From the NCBI GenBank assembly GCA_015060325.1, contig SUYQ01000007.1:41128-105127 (forward strand): a stretch of DNA of 64,000 nucleotides, read 5' to 3'. The translations under genes and the position numbers were made by a program. Position 1 is the stretch's first letter. The number at the start of each line of letters is the position of its first letter. Of the stretch, positions 1 through 9,602 are shown piece after piece. The notes beneath the pieces are model-generated. The model did not search any database and was not told the DNA's origin. It saw only the letters and a list, made by a program, of their open reading frames with translations. This stretch comes from Bacteroidales bacterium. Its GTDB lineage: Bacteria > Bacteroidota > Bacteroidia > Bacteroidales > UBA932.

Positions 1-322
1 ATGTTCGCGAGTCGCATTTCTGGCTTATGTTGAAGCAGAGTATGAAAGAGACAGGATTTCATTCCATTTAAGGCAGGGAGTGTTTTACGTTGATGAATGG
101 GATGACAGGATATATGTCTATGAACATGACGTGCCAGGGGCATTCAATGCACCGGCTATGTATGGCAGGGGAGTCTGGACCAGTGCCGTGGTGAGAACCC
201 GTCTGACTCAAGATATGAGACTGTATCTGCGGGCCTCATATACAGGATATCCGTTCATGTCACAGAAAAACAAAAAGCCCGGCAAAGCCGAGCTTAAGTT
301 TCAGATGCAATACCGGTTCTAA
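1..322 (+). CDS. C-terminal end of an outer-membrane beta-barrel protein (5' truncated)
   Basis: The reading frame is open from base 2 and runs into the window from upstream, so only about 106 C-terminal residues are visible. The segment alternates polar and hydrophobic residues and ends in QMQYRF, a terminal aromatic signature typical of outer-membrane barrels. The stretch YVYEHDVPGAFNAPAMYGRG and the motif KKPGKAELK resemble the C-termini of Bacteroidales helix-hairpin-helix proteins that carry a barrel, but the diagnostic N-terminal domain lies outside the window, so that identity is only a guess. The stop codon overlaps the convergent lytic transglycosylase gene by four bases. A GTG at 80 is an in-frame internal codon, not a likely start. 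Confidence 0.6.
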   Translation, partial: CSRVAFLAYVEAEYERDRISFHLRQGVFYVDEWDDRIYVYEHDVPGAFNAPAMYGRGVWTSAVVRTRLTQDMRLYLRASYTGYPFMSQKNKKPGKAELKFQMQYRF

Positions 323-2145
323 AGCTTTGGAATCTTTATGACCATTCCGGGCCTGAGCTTTGAACTGCTTATTCCATTGTAATCCATGATGTTCTGGGCA
401 CTGACTCCAGGATAATCCTTGGCGATTGAGTAGAATGAATCTCCGCTCTTTACGGTATATGTGACATATTCGGTTGCTGATGAAACTGATGATGAGGCGG
501 ATGCCACCTCCGGACCTCCGTCAGTGTAAATTATGAGCTTCTGCCCAACCTTTATCTTATCGTTCTTCAGATTGTTCCATTGTCTGAGTTTGGACAGTCC
601 TACTCCGTGTGCCTCGGCAATCTTGCCAAGGACATCACCTTTCTTCACTGTGTATGTTATCTTCTTCTGTCCTGACGGAGCGCTGGCAGACTGCTTGGCC
701 GGAGTGCTGGAAGAACTTGAGGATGAGACTGAAACTGAAGAAGCTCCTCCTTTTGGATATATGATCAGTTTCTGTCCTACACGTATGTTGTCGCTCTTGA
801 GTTTGTTCCATTTCTTGATCTGGGCAACAGTGACCCTGTGCTTGCTTGCGATCTTGCCGAGATAGTCGCCATTCTTGACTTTGTATATGATCTGTTCACC
901 GTCACCGGCGTCCTTTATCTTCTTGAGGGTGATAGGGTCAAAGTAGATGTGCGCATTGTGGACATACATTGTATCTTCATTCTCGATGAATGCTCCACTA
1001 TACTGATAAGGCAGGCGCAAAATGTATTCCCTCTCATGTCCAGGGATGATGTCATGCCGGTATTGAGGGTTGAGGTTTCTGAGTTCTTCTATAGGAGCTC
1101 CGGTAAATTCGCTTACCTGCTTCAGGTGCAGCTGCCGGTTGATTGTAAATGTGTCCACTGCAACAGGCAGTGTAGCCGGAGCAGGCTGGATTCCATGTTC
1201 CTTATGATACTCCATTGTGTACAATGCTCCTACAAACTGAGGTACATATGATCTTGTCTCTCTAGGCAGATATTTCCAGATATCCCAGAACTTCCGGCTT
1301 CCTCCTGCTCTTTTAATGGCTTTACGCACGTTTCCGGCTCCGCAGTTGTATGATGCTATCGCGAGGTTCCAGTCTCCGAACATGTTGTATGAGTCAATAA
1401 GATACTGCGCTGCCGAGTGACATGCCTTTATGGGGTCATATCTCTCATCGACGAAAGAATCGATGTGCAGGTCATACATCTTTGCGGTATGGTACATGAA
1501 CTGCCACATTCCTTTTGCTCCTGCCTGTGACTTTGCAGTAGGATTCAGAGATGATTCGATTACAGCCATGGCCGTCAGTTCTATCGGCAGACCGTAGCTG
1601 TCGAAAATCTCCTCAAAGATCGGCATATAGTACTTGCTTCGTCCCAGTATTCGTGACATCAGATCTTTTTGCTTTTCTGAATATCTGATTATTTCCTTGC
1701 GGACTTCATCGTTGTATGGAATCTGGATGAATGAATTCATCTTCTTGAGTCTCTCGATGTAAATTTCGTCCGGAACGTCAGACTCAAACGATATCCCGTC
1801 TATATCCGCTTCATTGCTGTATGCCAGCGCAGACTGCTGGTTGGTATACCAGACCTCAAGCAGACTGTCAGTCACCTCAGTCGTACAGCCATCAGGCTCA
1901 ATTCCATTCTTGCCCAATCCTAAGCTGTCATCTTCCGGCAGGGTCAAAGACAGATCGATCCTGTATCTCAGGTTCTCTTCCTCTAAAGTATCTATCTGGC
2001 TGTTGAGCTTTGCTATGGAATCGTTCAGATGCTTTATCTGCTCTTCAAGCTCCTTTACTTTCTTTGTCTGTGCTGTTGCCTCTGAAGCTCCGGAGAAAAA
2101 CAGGGCAGTCATGATCGTGGCTGTCAAAAATAATCTGATCTTCAT
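319..2145 (-). CDS. mltD: Membrane-bound lytic murein transglycosylase D-like protein with three LysM repeats
   Basis: Cleaves peptidoglycan glycan strands in the periplasm by the lytic transglycosylase reaction. The 608-residue protein has a signal peptide (about residues 1-26), a coiled coil (about 28-60), an SLT domain (about 175-310) with catalytic Glu197 in AVIESS followed by AGAKGMWQFM and the later ASYNCGAGNV motif, then three LysM glycan-binding repeats at about 421-463, 498-540 and 563-606. The LysM repeats are joined by Ser/Ala-rich linkers. It is the last gene of the minus-strand parA-parB-DUF5683-mltD series, an order I recognise from Bacteroidales. Length and domain order agree with the family; no odd features seen. 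Confidence 0.93.
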   Translation of the reverse strand: MKIRLFLTATIMTALFFSGASEATAQTKKVKELEEQIKHLNDSIAKLNSQIDTLEEENLRYRIDLSLTLPEDDSLGLGKNGIEPDGCTTEVTDSLLEVWYTNQQSALAYSNEADIDGISFESDVPDEIYIERLKKMNSFIQIPYNDEVRKEIIRYSEKQKDLMSRILGRSKYYMPIFEEIFDSYGLPIELTAMAVIESSLNPTAKSQAGAKGMWQFMYHTAKMYDLHIDSFVDERYDPIKACHSAAQYLIDSYNMFGDWNLAIASYNCGAGNVRKAIKRAGGSRKFWDIWKYLPRETRSYVPQFVGALYTMEYHKEHGIQPAPATLPVAVDTFTINRQLHLKQVSEFTGAPIEELRNLNPQYRHDIIPGHEREYILRLPYQYSGAFIENEDTMYVHNAHIYFDPITLKKIKDAGDGEQIIYKVKNGDYLGKIASKHRVTVAQIKKWNKLKSDNIRVGQKLIIYPKGGASSVSVSSSSSSSTPAKQSASAPSGQKKITYTVKKGDVLGKIAEAHGVGLSKLRQWNNLKNDKIKVGQKLIIYTDGGPEVASASSSVSSATEYVTYTVKSGDSFYSIAKDYPGVSAQNIMDYNGISSSKLRPGMVIKIPKL

Positions 2146-2178
2146 TCTTGTGAGGTATATAGTTTAAAATTCGGTTTC

Positions 2179-3189
2179 TCAGAAATTCAGTCCTATCCTT
2201 ATGCCTACGGCATTCTGGGACGGATTAACGCCTCCTGAGTGAAGTGCATAGGCATTGTCTGGTGCAATGATCGTCGGCTCTATGTTCATGCTGATGTCAT
2301 CTGTCACCTCAAAATCGTGCATGTATGCAAATACATTTGCGTCTATGACCTGAAGGAAATATACAAGCGCTGTGGCAACGATGGAATAGTCACGGTATCG
2401 TCTGTATACGTCCCTGTACCATTTTGCGGTTTCAGCAGAAATAGGGGACGAACTGTTGCTCGATGTCGTGACCTCATTATGGATGGTTTTGAACCTGATG
2501 TAGTTTGTATGATTGGTCGTAAGGAAATGTACTGATACCAGAAGACCACCCCAATATATTGGGACTTTATATAGCTCGCCGTTATATATCTGACCTAGTC
2601 CGGGAAGCAGTGCGGAGTACAGTGTGGCTCTTCCAGGATGGGGATGCCTGTCCGACTGGTAACATACGACACCGTCCAGAAGTGAACCCCAGTACATCAG
2701 TCCTGCACCGACCATCAGCCATGTACCTGTGGTCTTGGCCTTGTAGTCAATGACAGGGGTTTTATACGGGTATGTCTGGCCGAATTCGGTTTCGTAATTG
2801 AGCTTTTCGGTCTCCCATTGATCATATGCCTTCTTTGACTTTGTGTATTTATGCAGGTAATATCCTCCGGTACCTGCAAGGGAGCCGATGCCTCCGTATA
2901 CTATAGGGAGCTTCCAATAGTCCTTGTTGTATATTTGGGCTGTTCCGGGAAGAATGACGGAACCTGCAAACATGGTTCCGATCTTCAGAGTGTTCTTGTG
3001 GCCAAGGCCGCCGAAATATTCCTTGAATGAAAATAGCCTGTCTGATGTATCTCTCTGGGTCTGCTTGTTTTCCTGCACATTCGGATCCTGTGCATAGATG
3101 TCTTCCTTGAACTGTGCATGGGAAAAGCCCGCAAGGCCAAGAAACCCGACGAGACATGATAAGATATATTTTGTGAATCTGCTGTTCAT
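2179..3189 (-). CDS. DUF5683 family membrane-associated protein
   Basis: 336 residues with a signal peptide ending near SHAQ (residue 26), two short glycine-rich hydrophobic hairpins (GGIGSLAGTGGYYLHKYTKS near 100 and the GAGLMYWGSLLDGV region near 165) and repeated GTAQIYN/GLGQIYN motifs. The family is found in Bacteroidota next to parAB and mltD and has no established biochemical role. It starts one base after the parB stop, so translation is probably coupled. The position between chromosome partitioning and cell-wall genes suggests an envelope function linked to cell growth, but that is inference from gene order only. Confidence 0.8.
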   Translation of the reverse strand: MNSRFTKYILSCLVGFLGLAGFSHAQFKEDIYAQDPNVQENKQTQRDTSDRLFSFKEYFGGLGHKNTLKIGTMFAGSVILPGTAQIYNKDYWKLPIVYGGIGSLAGTGGYYLHKYTKSKKAYDQWETEKLNYETEFGQTYPYKTPVIDYKAKTTGTWLMVGAGLMYWGSLLDGVVCYQSDRHPHPGRATLYSALLPGLGQIYNGELYKVPIYWGGLLVSVHFLTTNHTNYIRFKTIHNEVTTSSNSSSPISAETAKWYRDVYRRYRDYSIVATALVYFLQVIDANVFAYMHDFEVTDDISMNIEPTIIAPDNAYALHSGGVNPSQNAVGIRIGLNF

Positions 3190-3190
3190 C

Positions 3191-4123
3191 TTAGAATTGC
3201 GAATCCTCCAGCGCCTTGAGGAATCTTCGTACCTCTTCGTCGCTGCTGAAATGTATAGTCATCGAACCCTTTCCGGCAGAAGAACGTTTCAGGCTTATAT
3301 TGTTTTCGAAATACTTACCGACAATCTCAAGTACCTTGAAATACTCGTCAGGAAGCTCCTGACCGTCATCTGCGGGATCGGCTTTCTTCTGTTCAAGTTT
3401 CTTGATCTTGTCTTCGAGCTGTCTTACTGACATTCCTTCCTTGATGACCAGGTCACAGAGATATTCCTGAAGCTGAGTGTCTTCCACTCCAAGAAGAACC
3501 TTGGCATGTCCGACGCTGAGCAGCCCTACCTTGAGGTCATGCTGAATCTTTGCGGGAAGCTTCAGCAGTCTCAGGTAGTTGGTAACAGAGGCGCGTTTCT
3601 TTCCGACTCTGACCGCCATCTGCTCCTGTGTGAGCCTGCATTCGTCGATGAGCCTCTGATAGCTCATTGCAATTTCTATCGGATCAAGATTTTCCCTTTG
3701 GATGTTCTCCACGATAGCCATCTCAAGCATGCCCTGATCATTGGTGTCGCGAATATAGGCAGGAATCATATCCATTCCGGCCAGACGACATGCCCTGAAT
3801 CGGCGTTCTCCGCTTATGATCTGATATCTGTTACCCTCTTTTCTGCGTACCGTGATCGGCTGGATCAGGCCCAAGGTCTTGATCGACTCGGACAGTTCCT
3901 CCAGCGCTTCCTTGTCGAAGGACATTCTTGGCTGGAACGGGTTTGGTTCTATCAGGTCAGCAGGAATGCGGAGTATGTCTGCTGTCGCATTGGTCTGTGG
4001 CTGTTCTGCGTTGACCACACCCTTGTTGATATATCCTACCGGCTTCCTGATGTTGTTCAAGTCTGCTTCCATGCCCAGGAGGGCGCCAATGCCTTTTCCA
4101 AGGCCTCTCTGCTGCTTGCTCAT
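3191..4123 (-). CDS. parB: Chromosome-partitioning protein ParB
   Basis: CTP-dependent DNA clamp that loads at parS sites and works with ParA to segregate chromosome origins. The 310-residue product has the N-terminal NPFQPR box, the CTP-binding ISGERRFRACR box (near residue 104), the MAIVENIQRENLDPIEIA segment and a helix-turn-helix (EQMAVRVGKKRASVTNYLRL), then a C-terminal dimerisation domain after a charged linker. It lies five bases downstream of parA and one base upstream of DUF5683. I did not notice a parS-like palindrome in the window, but did not scan exhaustively. All expected motifs are present and the length is normal. Confidence 0.95.
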   Translation of the reverse strand: MSKQQRGLGKGIGALLGMEADLNNIRKPVGYINKGVVNAEQPQTNATADILRIPADLIEPNPFQPRMSFDKEALEELSESIKTLGLIQPITVRRKEGNRYQIISGERRFRACRLAGMDMIPAYIRDTNDQGMLEMAIVENIQRENLDPIEIAMSYQRLIDECRLTQEQMAVRVGKKRASVTNYLRLLKLPAKIQHDLKVGLLSVGHAKVLLGVEDTQLQEYLCDLVIKEGMSVRQLEDKIKKLEQKKADPADDGQELPDEYFKVLEIVGKYFENNISLKRSSAGKGSMTIHFSSDEEVRRFLKALEDSQF

Positions 4124-4128
4124 ATTCT

Positions 4129-4896
4129 TTAGCTGTTTTTCTCCAGAACCTCTTTCGCAAGGTTCAGATAATTGGTTGTTCCGTTGCAGATCACATCGTA
4201 CAGAATGATCGGCTTTCCATGCGAAGGAGCTTCGCTGAGACGGATGTTTCTGTTTATGATTGTCTTGAAGACCATGTCCTTGAAATGCTCCTGAAGTTCG
4301 TTGAGAACCTGGTTGTGCACTTTTGTCCTGCCGTCGAACATGGTCACTACAAATCCTTCAATGGTAAGGGACGGGTTCGGGCCGTTCTGAACTAGTCGGA
4401 TTGTCTGAAGCAGTTTTCCCAGACCTTCAAGAGCAAAGAACTCAGGCTGTACAGGGATTATTACAGAATCTGCAGCGGTCAGGGAATTGATGGTGATCAG
4501 ACCCAATGATGGAGAGCAGTCTATGATGATATAGTCATAGTCGTCCTTTATTTTTGCAAGGGCATTCTTCATGAAGCTTTCCCTCTCCGGATTATCAACC
4601 AGTTCGAGTTCTGCTCCGACAAGGTTGATATGAGACGGAATCATGTGAAGTGATGCTATCTCAGTCTGTATCAGACTGTCGGTTACGTCAATCTCTCCGA
4701 TCATGACCTCATACAGAGTCCTCTTCTGGTCGTTTTCAGGAGAGAAGTTGAGTCCCGAGGTCGTGTTTGCCTGCGGGTCTGCGTCGATGATGAGGACCTT
4801 TTTCTCCAGAACGGCCAATGATGCAGCAAGATTGATGGCTGTAGTTGTTTTTCCTACACCGCCTTTCTGGTTTGCTATAGCTATTACTTTTCCCAT
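4129..4896 (-). CDS. parA: Chromosome-partitioning ATPase ParA (Soj type)
   Basis: Deviant Walker ATPase that drives origin segregation with ParB. The start chosen gives MGKVIAIANQKGGVGKTTTA, with the deviant P-loop KGGVGKTT directly at the N-terminus as usual; a start nine codons further upstream adds residues not typical of the family. Further motifs are the DADPQANTTSGL switch and IIDCSPSLGLITINSL. About 255 residues, normal length. A minus-strand TAACTTTG box at 4925-4932 lies about 30 bases upstream of the chosen start and is a plausible promoter -7 element, which also disfavours much longer N-termini. First gene of the minus-strand cluster. Confidence 0.95.
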   Translation of the reverse strand: MGKVIAIANQKGGVGKTTTAINLAASLAVLEKKVLIIDADPQANTTSGLNFSPENDQKRTLYEVMIGEIDVTDSLIQTEIASLHMIPSHINLVGAELELVDNPERESFMKNALAKIKDDYDYIIIDCSPSLGLITINSLTAADSVIIPVQPEFFALEGLGKLLQTIRLVQNGPNPSLTIEGFVVTMFDGRTKVHNQVLNELQEHFKDMVFKTIINRNIRLSEAPSHGKPIILYDVICNGTTNYLNLAKEVLEKNS

Positions 4897-5003
4897 ATTC
4901 GATTTCTTAAGGACATAAATCAAACAAAGTTACAAAAAATATTTCATTGGTATGCTTTAATTTGTACATTTGTTGATAAATTCTTAATATTCGCATAAGA
5001 GGC

Positions 5004-5999
5004 ATGGAAAAGATAGAAGACAGGTGGCTTGTGGTGGTCAATGTGTTTGCTGCATCCAAGCAGGCTGGGGCAATCTGGAAGAAGGCGGCATCCATGATGG
5101 ATGATGCTTCAGTGGACTATAAGGCTGAGTATACCGGTGGGGCAGACAATGCGGAGGCTATTACGAGGAAAGCATGCGCACGGGGATTCCGCAGATTTGT
5201 ATCTGTCGGAGGAGATGGTACCGTCCATGATGTGCTGAATGGCATATGTCAATATGTGTTCAAGTCCGGTCTGTCTGATGTGTCTTTATCTGATTTTACC
5301 ATCGCCGTACTGCCTGTCGGTTCAGGAAACGATTGGGTGAAGTCAGCAGGGGTTCCCAAGGACCTGTATCGTGCCGTATCTATGATTTCATCCGGAAAAT
5401 GCAGCCGTCAGGATGTTGTCAAGGTCTCTGTTCAGGACAACGAATCCTATATGATGAATATCGGCGGAGTCGGACTGGATGCAAGGGTGTGCGAGATCGT
5501 AAACCGTAAGAAGGAACAGGGCCGTCGTGGCAAGAAACTGTATGTGAGCGCATTGCTGTACTGCATCAGGCATCGGGTGCCGGTGAGGGCACGTGTGATC
5601 TGTGATGGTGTCGAAGTCTTTGACGGACGTTATCTGTCCATGGCATTCGGTATTGGAAAGTATTCGGGAGGAGGAATGCGGCAGACTCCCTTGGCCATAA
5701 TGGATGATGGCCTTCTGGATGTAACTGTCATCCCGGACATTTCTCTATGGGTAATAGCAAGAAAGGCTCCTCGTCTGTTTACGGGAACCTTTCATAAGGT
5801 AAAGGTACTGACCCAGGCCAGGTGCCGGGAGGTGGTGGTGCTTCCATACGCACAGGTCGATGCCGAACCGGTTGAAGTTGACGGCGAGGTCATAGGCCGT
5901 GGTATGGTGAGAATGACCGTACTGCCGGATCAGATAAACATAATATCCCGCTGGGGATCAGCCCAGGAAGCTGAGCAGGATACCTGCGGCGACAGCTGA
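5004..5999 (+). CDS. Diacylglycerol/lipid kinase family protein (YegS/BmrU type)
   Basis: Predicted ATP-dependent lipid kinase acting at the inner membrane. The 331-residue protein carries the GGDGTVHDVLNG nucleotide-binding motif (near residue 73), LPVGSGNDW (near 106) and the later FGIGKYSGGGMRQTPLA and DDGLLDV motifs of the NAD-kinase/diacylglycerol-kinase fold. It is divergent from parA; a TACATTTG box at 4965-4972 is a plausible promoter -7 element. Its last 42 bases overlap the convergent oadB-like gene, which is unusual and may produce antisense interference. The substrate (diacylglycerol, sphingoid base or another lipid) cannot be told from sequence. Confidence 0.88.
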   Translation: MEKIEDRWLVVVNVFAASKQAGAIWKKAASMMDDASVDYKAEYTGGADNAEAITRKACARGFRRFVSVGGDGTVHDVLNGICQYVFKSGLSDVSLSDFTIAVLPVGSGNDWVKSAGVPKDLYRAVSMISSGKCSRQDVVKVSVQDNESYMMNIGGVGLDARVCEIVNRKKEQGRRGKKLYVSALLYCIRHRVPVRARVICDGVEVFDGRYLSMAFGIGKYSGGGMRQTPLAIMDDGLLDVTVIPDISLWVIARKAPRLFTGTFHKVKVLTQARCREVVVLPYAQVDAEPVEVDGEVIGRGMVRMTVLPDQINIISRWGSAQEAEQDTCGDS

Positions 6000-7100
6000 G
6001 CCTATAACACCTGCTACATTCGGTGCCATTGCATGCATCAGCAGGTGGTTGTTCTTGTCGAACTCTCTTCCTACATTCTGTGATACTCGTGCCGCATCAG
6101 GTACGGCTGAAACTCCTGCATTTCCGATGAGAGGATTTATCTTGTTGCCCTCCTTGCAGAACAGGTTCATTATCTTTGCAAATCCCACTCCGCAGAATGT
6201 AGCTACCACGAATGAGAAAAGTCCCAATGCAAATATCTTGATCGAGGTCGCTGTCAGGAATACGTCTGCCTGAGTCGAGCATCCTACCGTAACACCTATC
6301 AATATTGTGACGACATCGATGAGCGGGCCGCGTGCAGTCTCGGCAAGACGCTTGGTAACACCGCTCTCCTTCAACAGGTTACCGAAGAACAGCATTCCGA
6401 GAAGCGGCATACCGGAAGGTACGATGAGTGCAGTCAGGATGAAACCTACGATAGGGAATATGATCTTTTCCTTCTGACTCACCAGCCTAGGCGTCTTCAT
6501 ACGTATGGTGCGCTCCTTCCTGGTTGTCATCATTAGCATGATAGGGCGCTGGATGACTGGTACAAGAGCCATGTATGAGTAGGCTGACACTGCGATCGCG
6601 CCCATAAGGTGCGGAGCAAGTTTTGATGAAAGGAAGATCGCAGTAGGACCGTCTGCACCACCGATGATGCCTATTGCGCCGGATTCTGCCGGGGTGAAGC
6701 CCAGATGTGCTGCTGCCATGTATGCACCGAAGATTCCTATCTGTGCGGCAGCCCCGATCAGAAGCAGTCTTGGCTGCGATATGAGTGAGGAGAAGTCCGT
6801 CATCGCTCCGATGCCAAGGAAAATGAGCGGAGGATACCATCCTTGCTGTACGCCTTGGTAAAGGATGTTCATGACTGAACCCTCTTCATATATGCCTATC
6901 TGAAGCCCCTGATGGAAAGGAATGTTTCCGATGATGATTCCGAATCCGATCGGAACCAGCAGCAGGGGCTCCCAGTCTTTCTTTATGGCTACCGTGATGA
7001 ATGCTATTCCGATTGCAATCATCACGATATGCTGCCATGTCATGTTTGCAAAGCCTGTATATTGCAGAAACTGCTCCAGACTTTCTATAACTGTCTGCAT
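5958..7100 (-). CDS. Sodium ion-translocating decarboxylase beta subunit
   Basis: Integral-membrane subunit that couples decarboxylation of a carboxybiotin carrier to outward Na+ transport. About 380 residues with roughly ten hydrophobic segments; the conserved GGADGPTAIFLSSKLAP motif (near residue 145), with the Asp essential in the family, and the C-terminal GNAGVSAVPDAARV and HAMAPNVAGVIGSAVAAG motifs are intact. Last gene of the operon that begins with the carboxyltransferase at 9558, and read after the biotin carrier. With its neighbours it forms a methylmalonyl-CoA (or related acyl-CoA) decarboxylase pump. Its 3' end overlaps the convergent lipid kinase by 42 bases. Confidence 0.94.
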   Translation of the reverse strand: MQTVIESLEQFLQYTGFANMTWQHIVMIAIGIAFITVAIKKDWEPLLLVPIGFGIIIGNIPFHQGLQIGIYEEGSVMNILYQGVQQGWYPPLIFLGIGAMTDFSSLISQPRLLLIGAAAQIGIFGAYMAAAHLGFTPAESGAIGIIGGADGPTAIFLSSKLAPHLMGAIAVSAYSYMALVPVIQRPIMLMMTTRKERTIRMKTPRLVSQKEKIIFPIVGFILTALIVPSGMPLLGMLFFGNLLKESGVTKRLAETARGPLIDVVTILIGVTVGCSTQADVFLTATSIKIFALGLFSFVVATFCGVGFAKIMNLFCKEGNKINPLIGNAGVSAVPDAARVSQNVGREFDKNNHLLMHAMAPNVAGVIGSAVAAGILLSFLG

Positions 7101-7120
7101 TGTAGTCTGTTATGTTATGT

Positions 7121-7144
7121 ATTCCCGGTCAAGCCGGGGATGAC
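7121..7144 (-). repeat. Short GC-rich inverted repeat between biotin carrier and beta subunit
   Basis: The spacer holds a hairpin with arms of the type CCCGG/CCGGG and a small loop. Read on the minus strand it begins GTCATCCCCGG, so it shares the GTCAT lead of the dispersed palindromes near the glycine cleavage genes. It could act as a transcript-stabilising hairpin within the operon or be an independent short repeat insertion. Confidence 0.55.
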
Positions 7145-7150
7145 GGAAGA

Positions 7151-7603
7151 TTATGCGATTGTTACTATTGTTGCGCCTTCAAGGACAGAGTCTCCCTTTG
7201 ACACGTTTACTGAAGCCACGGTGCCGTCGTGCTCAGCCTGAATCTCGTTTTCCATCTTCATCGCTTCGAGGATGGCGATCACCTGGCCTGCCTTGACAGT
7301 GTCACCCACATTCACTTTGACTGCTATTATGACTCCGGGGAGCGGGGAAGTGACAGCCTTTCCTCCGGCTGACGGCTTCGGAGCTGCCTGTGCGGCCTGC
7401 TGGGGTGCCTGAACTGTTGCCTGCTGCGCAGGTGCGGCAGGCTGCTGCGTTGCAGGGACTGCCTGTACAGGCGTTGCAGGTGCATTCTCCATCTCTACCT
7501 GGTATTGTGTTCCGTTGACTGTCACGTCGGCAATGTTGCCGGATATCGAATTCACAGCTACGCTATATTCGTTGCCGTTGATCTTGAATCTATATTCTTT
7601 CAT
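7151..7603 (-). CDS. Biotin/lipoyl-attachment carrier protein of the decarboxylase
   Basis: Carries the carboxyl group on biotin between the carboxyltransferase and the membrane subunit. The 150-residue protein has a small N-terminal beta domain (1-40), a flexible Pro/Ala/Gln-rich linker (about 41-80) and a C-terminal biotinyl domain (about 82-150) with the EAMKMEN motif; Lys116 is the expected biotinylation site. It follows the OadG-like gene by two bases and precedes the beta subunit by 50 bases. Size and architecture match decarboxylase gamma/biotin subunits of Bacteroidota. Confidence 0.94.
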   Translation of the reverse strand: MKEYRFKINGNEYSVAVNSISGNIADVTVNGTQYQVEMENAPATPVQAVPATQQPAAPAQQATVQAPQQAAQAAPKPSAGGKAVTSPLPGVIIAVKVNVGDTVKAGQVIAILEAMKMENEIQAEHDGTVASVNVSKGDSVLEGATIVTIA

Positions 7604-7605
7604 CT

Positions 7606-7992
7606 TTATCTGTTTTTGCGTTTGATTGTAATTATGTAGCTTTCGTTGTCGTGCACCGTGTCGTTGAGGTACTGGTGCAGAGCCATGCCGATGGCGGCGT
7701 ATGTCTCGCCGTTGAGTTCATGATCCAGGGCCATAGCTATGGCTGCAGCTTCTTCGTCGGATGGCTTGTAGCTGGAAGCGTTCCTGGATGATTTTTCTGA
7801 TGACTTCATGCTGATCTTGCCGTTTACAGCCTTGCCGATCAGCGTGTATGCGAAGTACAGAATGATCAGTGCTATGAATACCACGCTCACGGATACAAGC
7901 GTGATGATCAGTCCATGGGGGTCTTTTTCCGCCATTTCTGCACTTTTCTCTGCAACATTTCCCGCTACCTCTAATAATATAATGCTGTTCAT
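7606..7992 (-). CDS. OadG-family small membrane subunit of the decarboxylase
   Basis: 128 residues with one strong transmembrane helix (about residues 25-50, HGLIITLVSVSVVFIALIIL) followed by a charged cytoplasmic tail. OadG-type subunits anchor the carboxyltransferase to the membrane subunit. Identification rests on size, single helix and its position between the carboxyltransferase (three bases downstream of its stop) and the biotin carrier. The C-terminal half (DEEAAAIAMALDHELNG... then IITIKRKNR) is the conserved-looking part in Bacteroidales versions. Confidence 0.85.
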   Translation of the reverse strand: MNSIILLEVAGNVAEKSAEMAEKDPHGLIITLVSVSVVFIALIILYFAYTLIGKAVNGKISMKSSEKSSRNASSYKPSDEEAAAIAMALDHELNGETYAAIGMALHQYLNDTVHDNESYIITIKRKNR

Positions 7993-7995
7993 GTC

Positions 7996-9558
7996 TTACA
8001 ATGGCAGGTTGTCGTGTTTCTTCCAAGGGTTCTGCTGCTTCTTGTCAGCCAGTTGCTCAAGTGCCCTGATTACGCGGAATCTGGTGTTTCTTGGCTCTAT
8101 CACATCGTCAATGTAGCCGTAGCTGGCAGCGTTGTATGGATTGCAGAAAAGGTCGTTGTATTCCTGTTTCTTTTCCTGTGCGACCTTTGCTCTTTCTGTC
8201 GGGTCTTCAATCGCCTTGATATCTTTGGAGTAGAGGATCTCAACTGCACCTTCAGCCCCCATCACAGCAATGTTCGCTGACGGCCACGCATAGTTGATGT
8301 CTCCGCGTAACTGTTTGCAGCTCATGGTGATATGTGCTCCTCCATATGACTTTCTCAAGGTTACTGTAACCTTAGGAACCGTAGCTTCTCCGTAGGCATA
8401 GAGAAGCTTTGCGCCGTGGGAGATGATTCCTCCGTATTCCTGCTGGGTGCCGCAGAGGAAGCCAGGGACATCTACCAGGGTTACGAGAGGAATGTTGAAG
8501 GCGTCGCAGAAACGCACGAACCTCGCTGCTTTGCGGGAGGCGTTGATGTCGAGCACTCCTGCCAGAATCTTCGGCTGATTGGCGACGATGCCTACCGAAC
8601 GACCGTTCATGTGGGCAAATCCTACAATGATGTTCTTTGCCCAGCTCTTGTGCACTTCCAGGAACCTGCCGTCATCCACGATGCTGCCTATTACCTGATA
8701 CATGTCATATGCCTTGTTAGGACTGTCCGGGATGATATCGTTGAGGGCATCGTCAACACGGCCTGCCGGATCGGCAGTCTCCACAAACGGTGCCTCCTCG
8801 CGGTTGTTCGACGGCAGGAAGCTCAGGAGAGCCTTGATGGTCTCTATGCCTTCCTGCTCGTTCTCTGCTGCAAAATGCGCCACTCCGCTCTTGGTCGCAT
8901 GAACGCTCGCGCCTCCTAGCTGTTCCTGAGTCACATTTTCTCCGGTGACAGTCTTGACGACTCCCGGGCCTGTAAGGAACATGTAGGATGTGTCTTTGAC
9001 CATAACGGTGAAGTCGGTTAATGCAGGGGAGTATACTGCGCCACCGGCGCATGGGCCGAAGATGCCGGATATCTGCGGGATCACTCCTGAGGCAAGGATG
9101 TTTCTCTCGAAAATCTCTCCGAATCCTGCCAATGAGCAGATGCCTTCCTGAATTCTTGCTCCGCCCGAGTCATTGATACCGATGAATGGTGCTCCGTTAC
9201 GGACTGCCATATCCATGACCTTGCTTATTTTTGCAGCCATAGTTTCGGACATCGAACCACCAGTCACCGTAAAATCCTGTGCAAATACATATACGAGACG
9301 GCCGTCAATCGTTCCCATTCCGGTAACGACTCCGTCTCCGTCAAATCTGGTCTTTTCCATACCGAAGTTTGTGCAGCGGTGCTGAACGAACATGTCGAAT
9401 TCTTCAAAGCTGCCTTCGTCAAGGAGAAGTGCAAGCCTTTCACGTGCCGTGAGCTTGCCTTTCTGGTGCTGGGCCTCAATCCTCTTTGCTCCGCCGCCCA
9501 TGCGCGCAGATTCCCTGCGCTCCACCAGTTCTTTGATCTTTTCCTGTTGAATACTCAT
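7996..9558 (-). CDS. mmdA: Acyl-CoA carboxyltransferase subunit (methylmalonyl-CoA decarboxylase alpha type)
   Basis: Transfers the carboxyl group from methylmalonyl-CoA, or a similar acyl-CoA, to biotin in the cytoplasm. The 520-residue crotonase-fold protein has the two carboxyltransferase halves, with [20 protein letters not shown] and [14 protein letters not shown] in the first and the [20 protein letters not shown] and [13 protein letters not shown] ([17 protein letters not shown]) segments in the second. It is the first gene of the four-gene Na+-pump operon and has a good promoter at 9603-9632. Propionyl-CoA carboxylase beta subunits are similar, so the substrate is inferred from the adjacent Na+-pump subunits. 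Confidence 0.92.
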   Translation of the reverse strand: MSIQQEKIKELVERRESARMGGGAKRIEAQHQKGKLTARERLALLLDEGSFEEFDMFVQHRCTNFGMEKTRFDGDGVVTGMGTIDGRLVYVFAQDFTVTGGSMSETMAAKISKVMDMAVRNGAPFIGINDSGGARIQEGICSLAGFGEIFERNILASGVIPQISGIFGPCAGGAVYSPALTDFTVMVKDTSYMFLTGPGVVKTVTGENVTQEQLGGASVHATKSGVAHFAAENEQEGIETIKALLSFLPSNNREEAPFVETADPAGRVDDALNDIIPDSPNKAYDMYQVIGSIVDDGRFLEVHKSWAKNIIVGFAHMNGRSVGIVANQPKILAGVLDINASRKAARFVRFCDAFNIPLVTLVDVPGFLCGTQQEYGGIISHGAKLLYAYGEATVPKVTVTLRKSYGGAHITMSCKQLRGDINYAWPSANIAVMGAEGAVEILYSKDIKAIEDPTERAKVAQEKKQEYNDLFCNPYNAASYGYIDDVIEPRNTRFRVIRALEQLADKKQQNPWKKHDNLPL

Positions 9559-9602
9559 AAGGTAATTTAATTTTAATCCACGTCATAGACGTAAGGTTCT
9601 CG

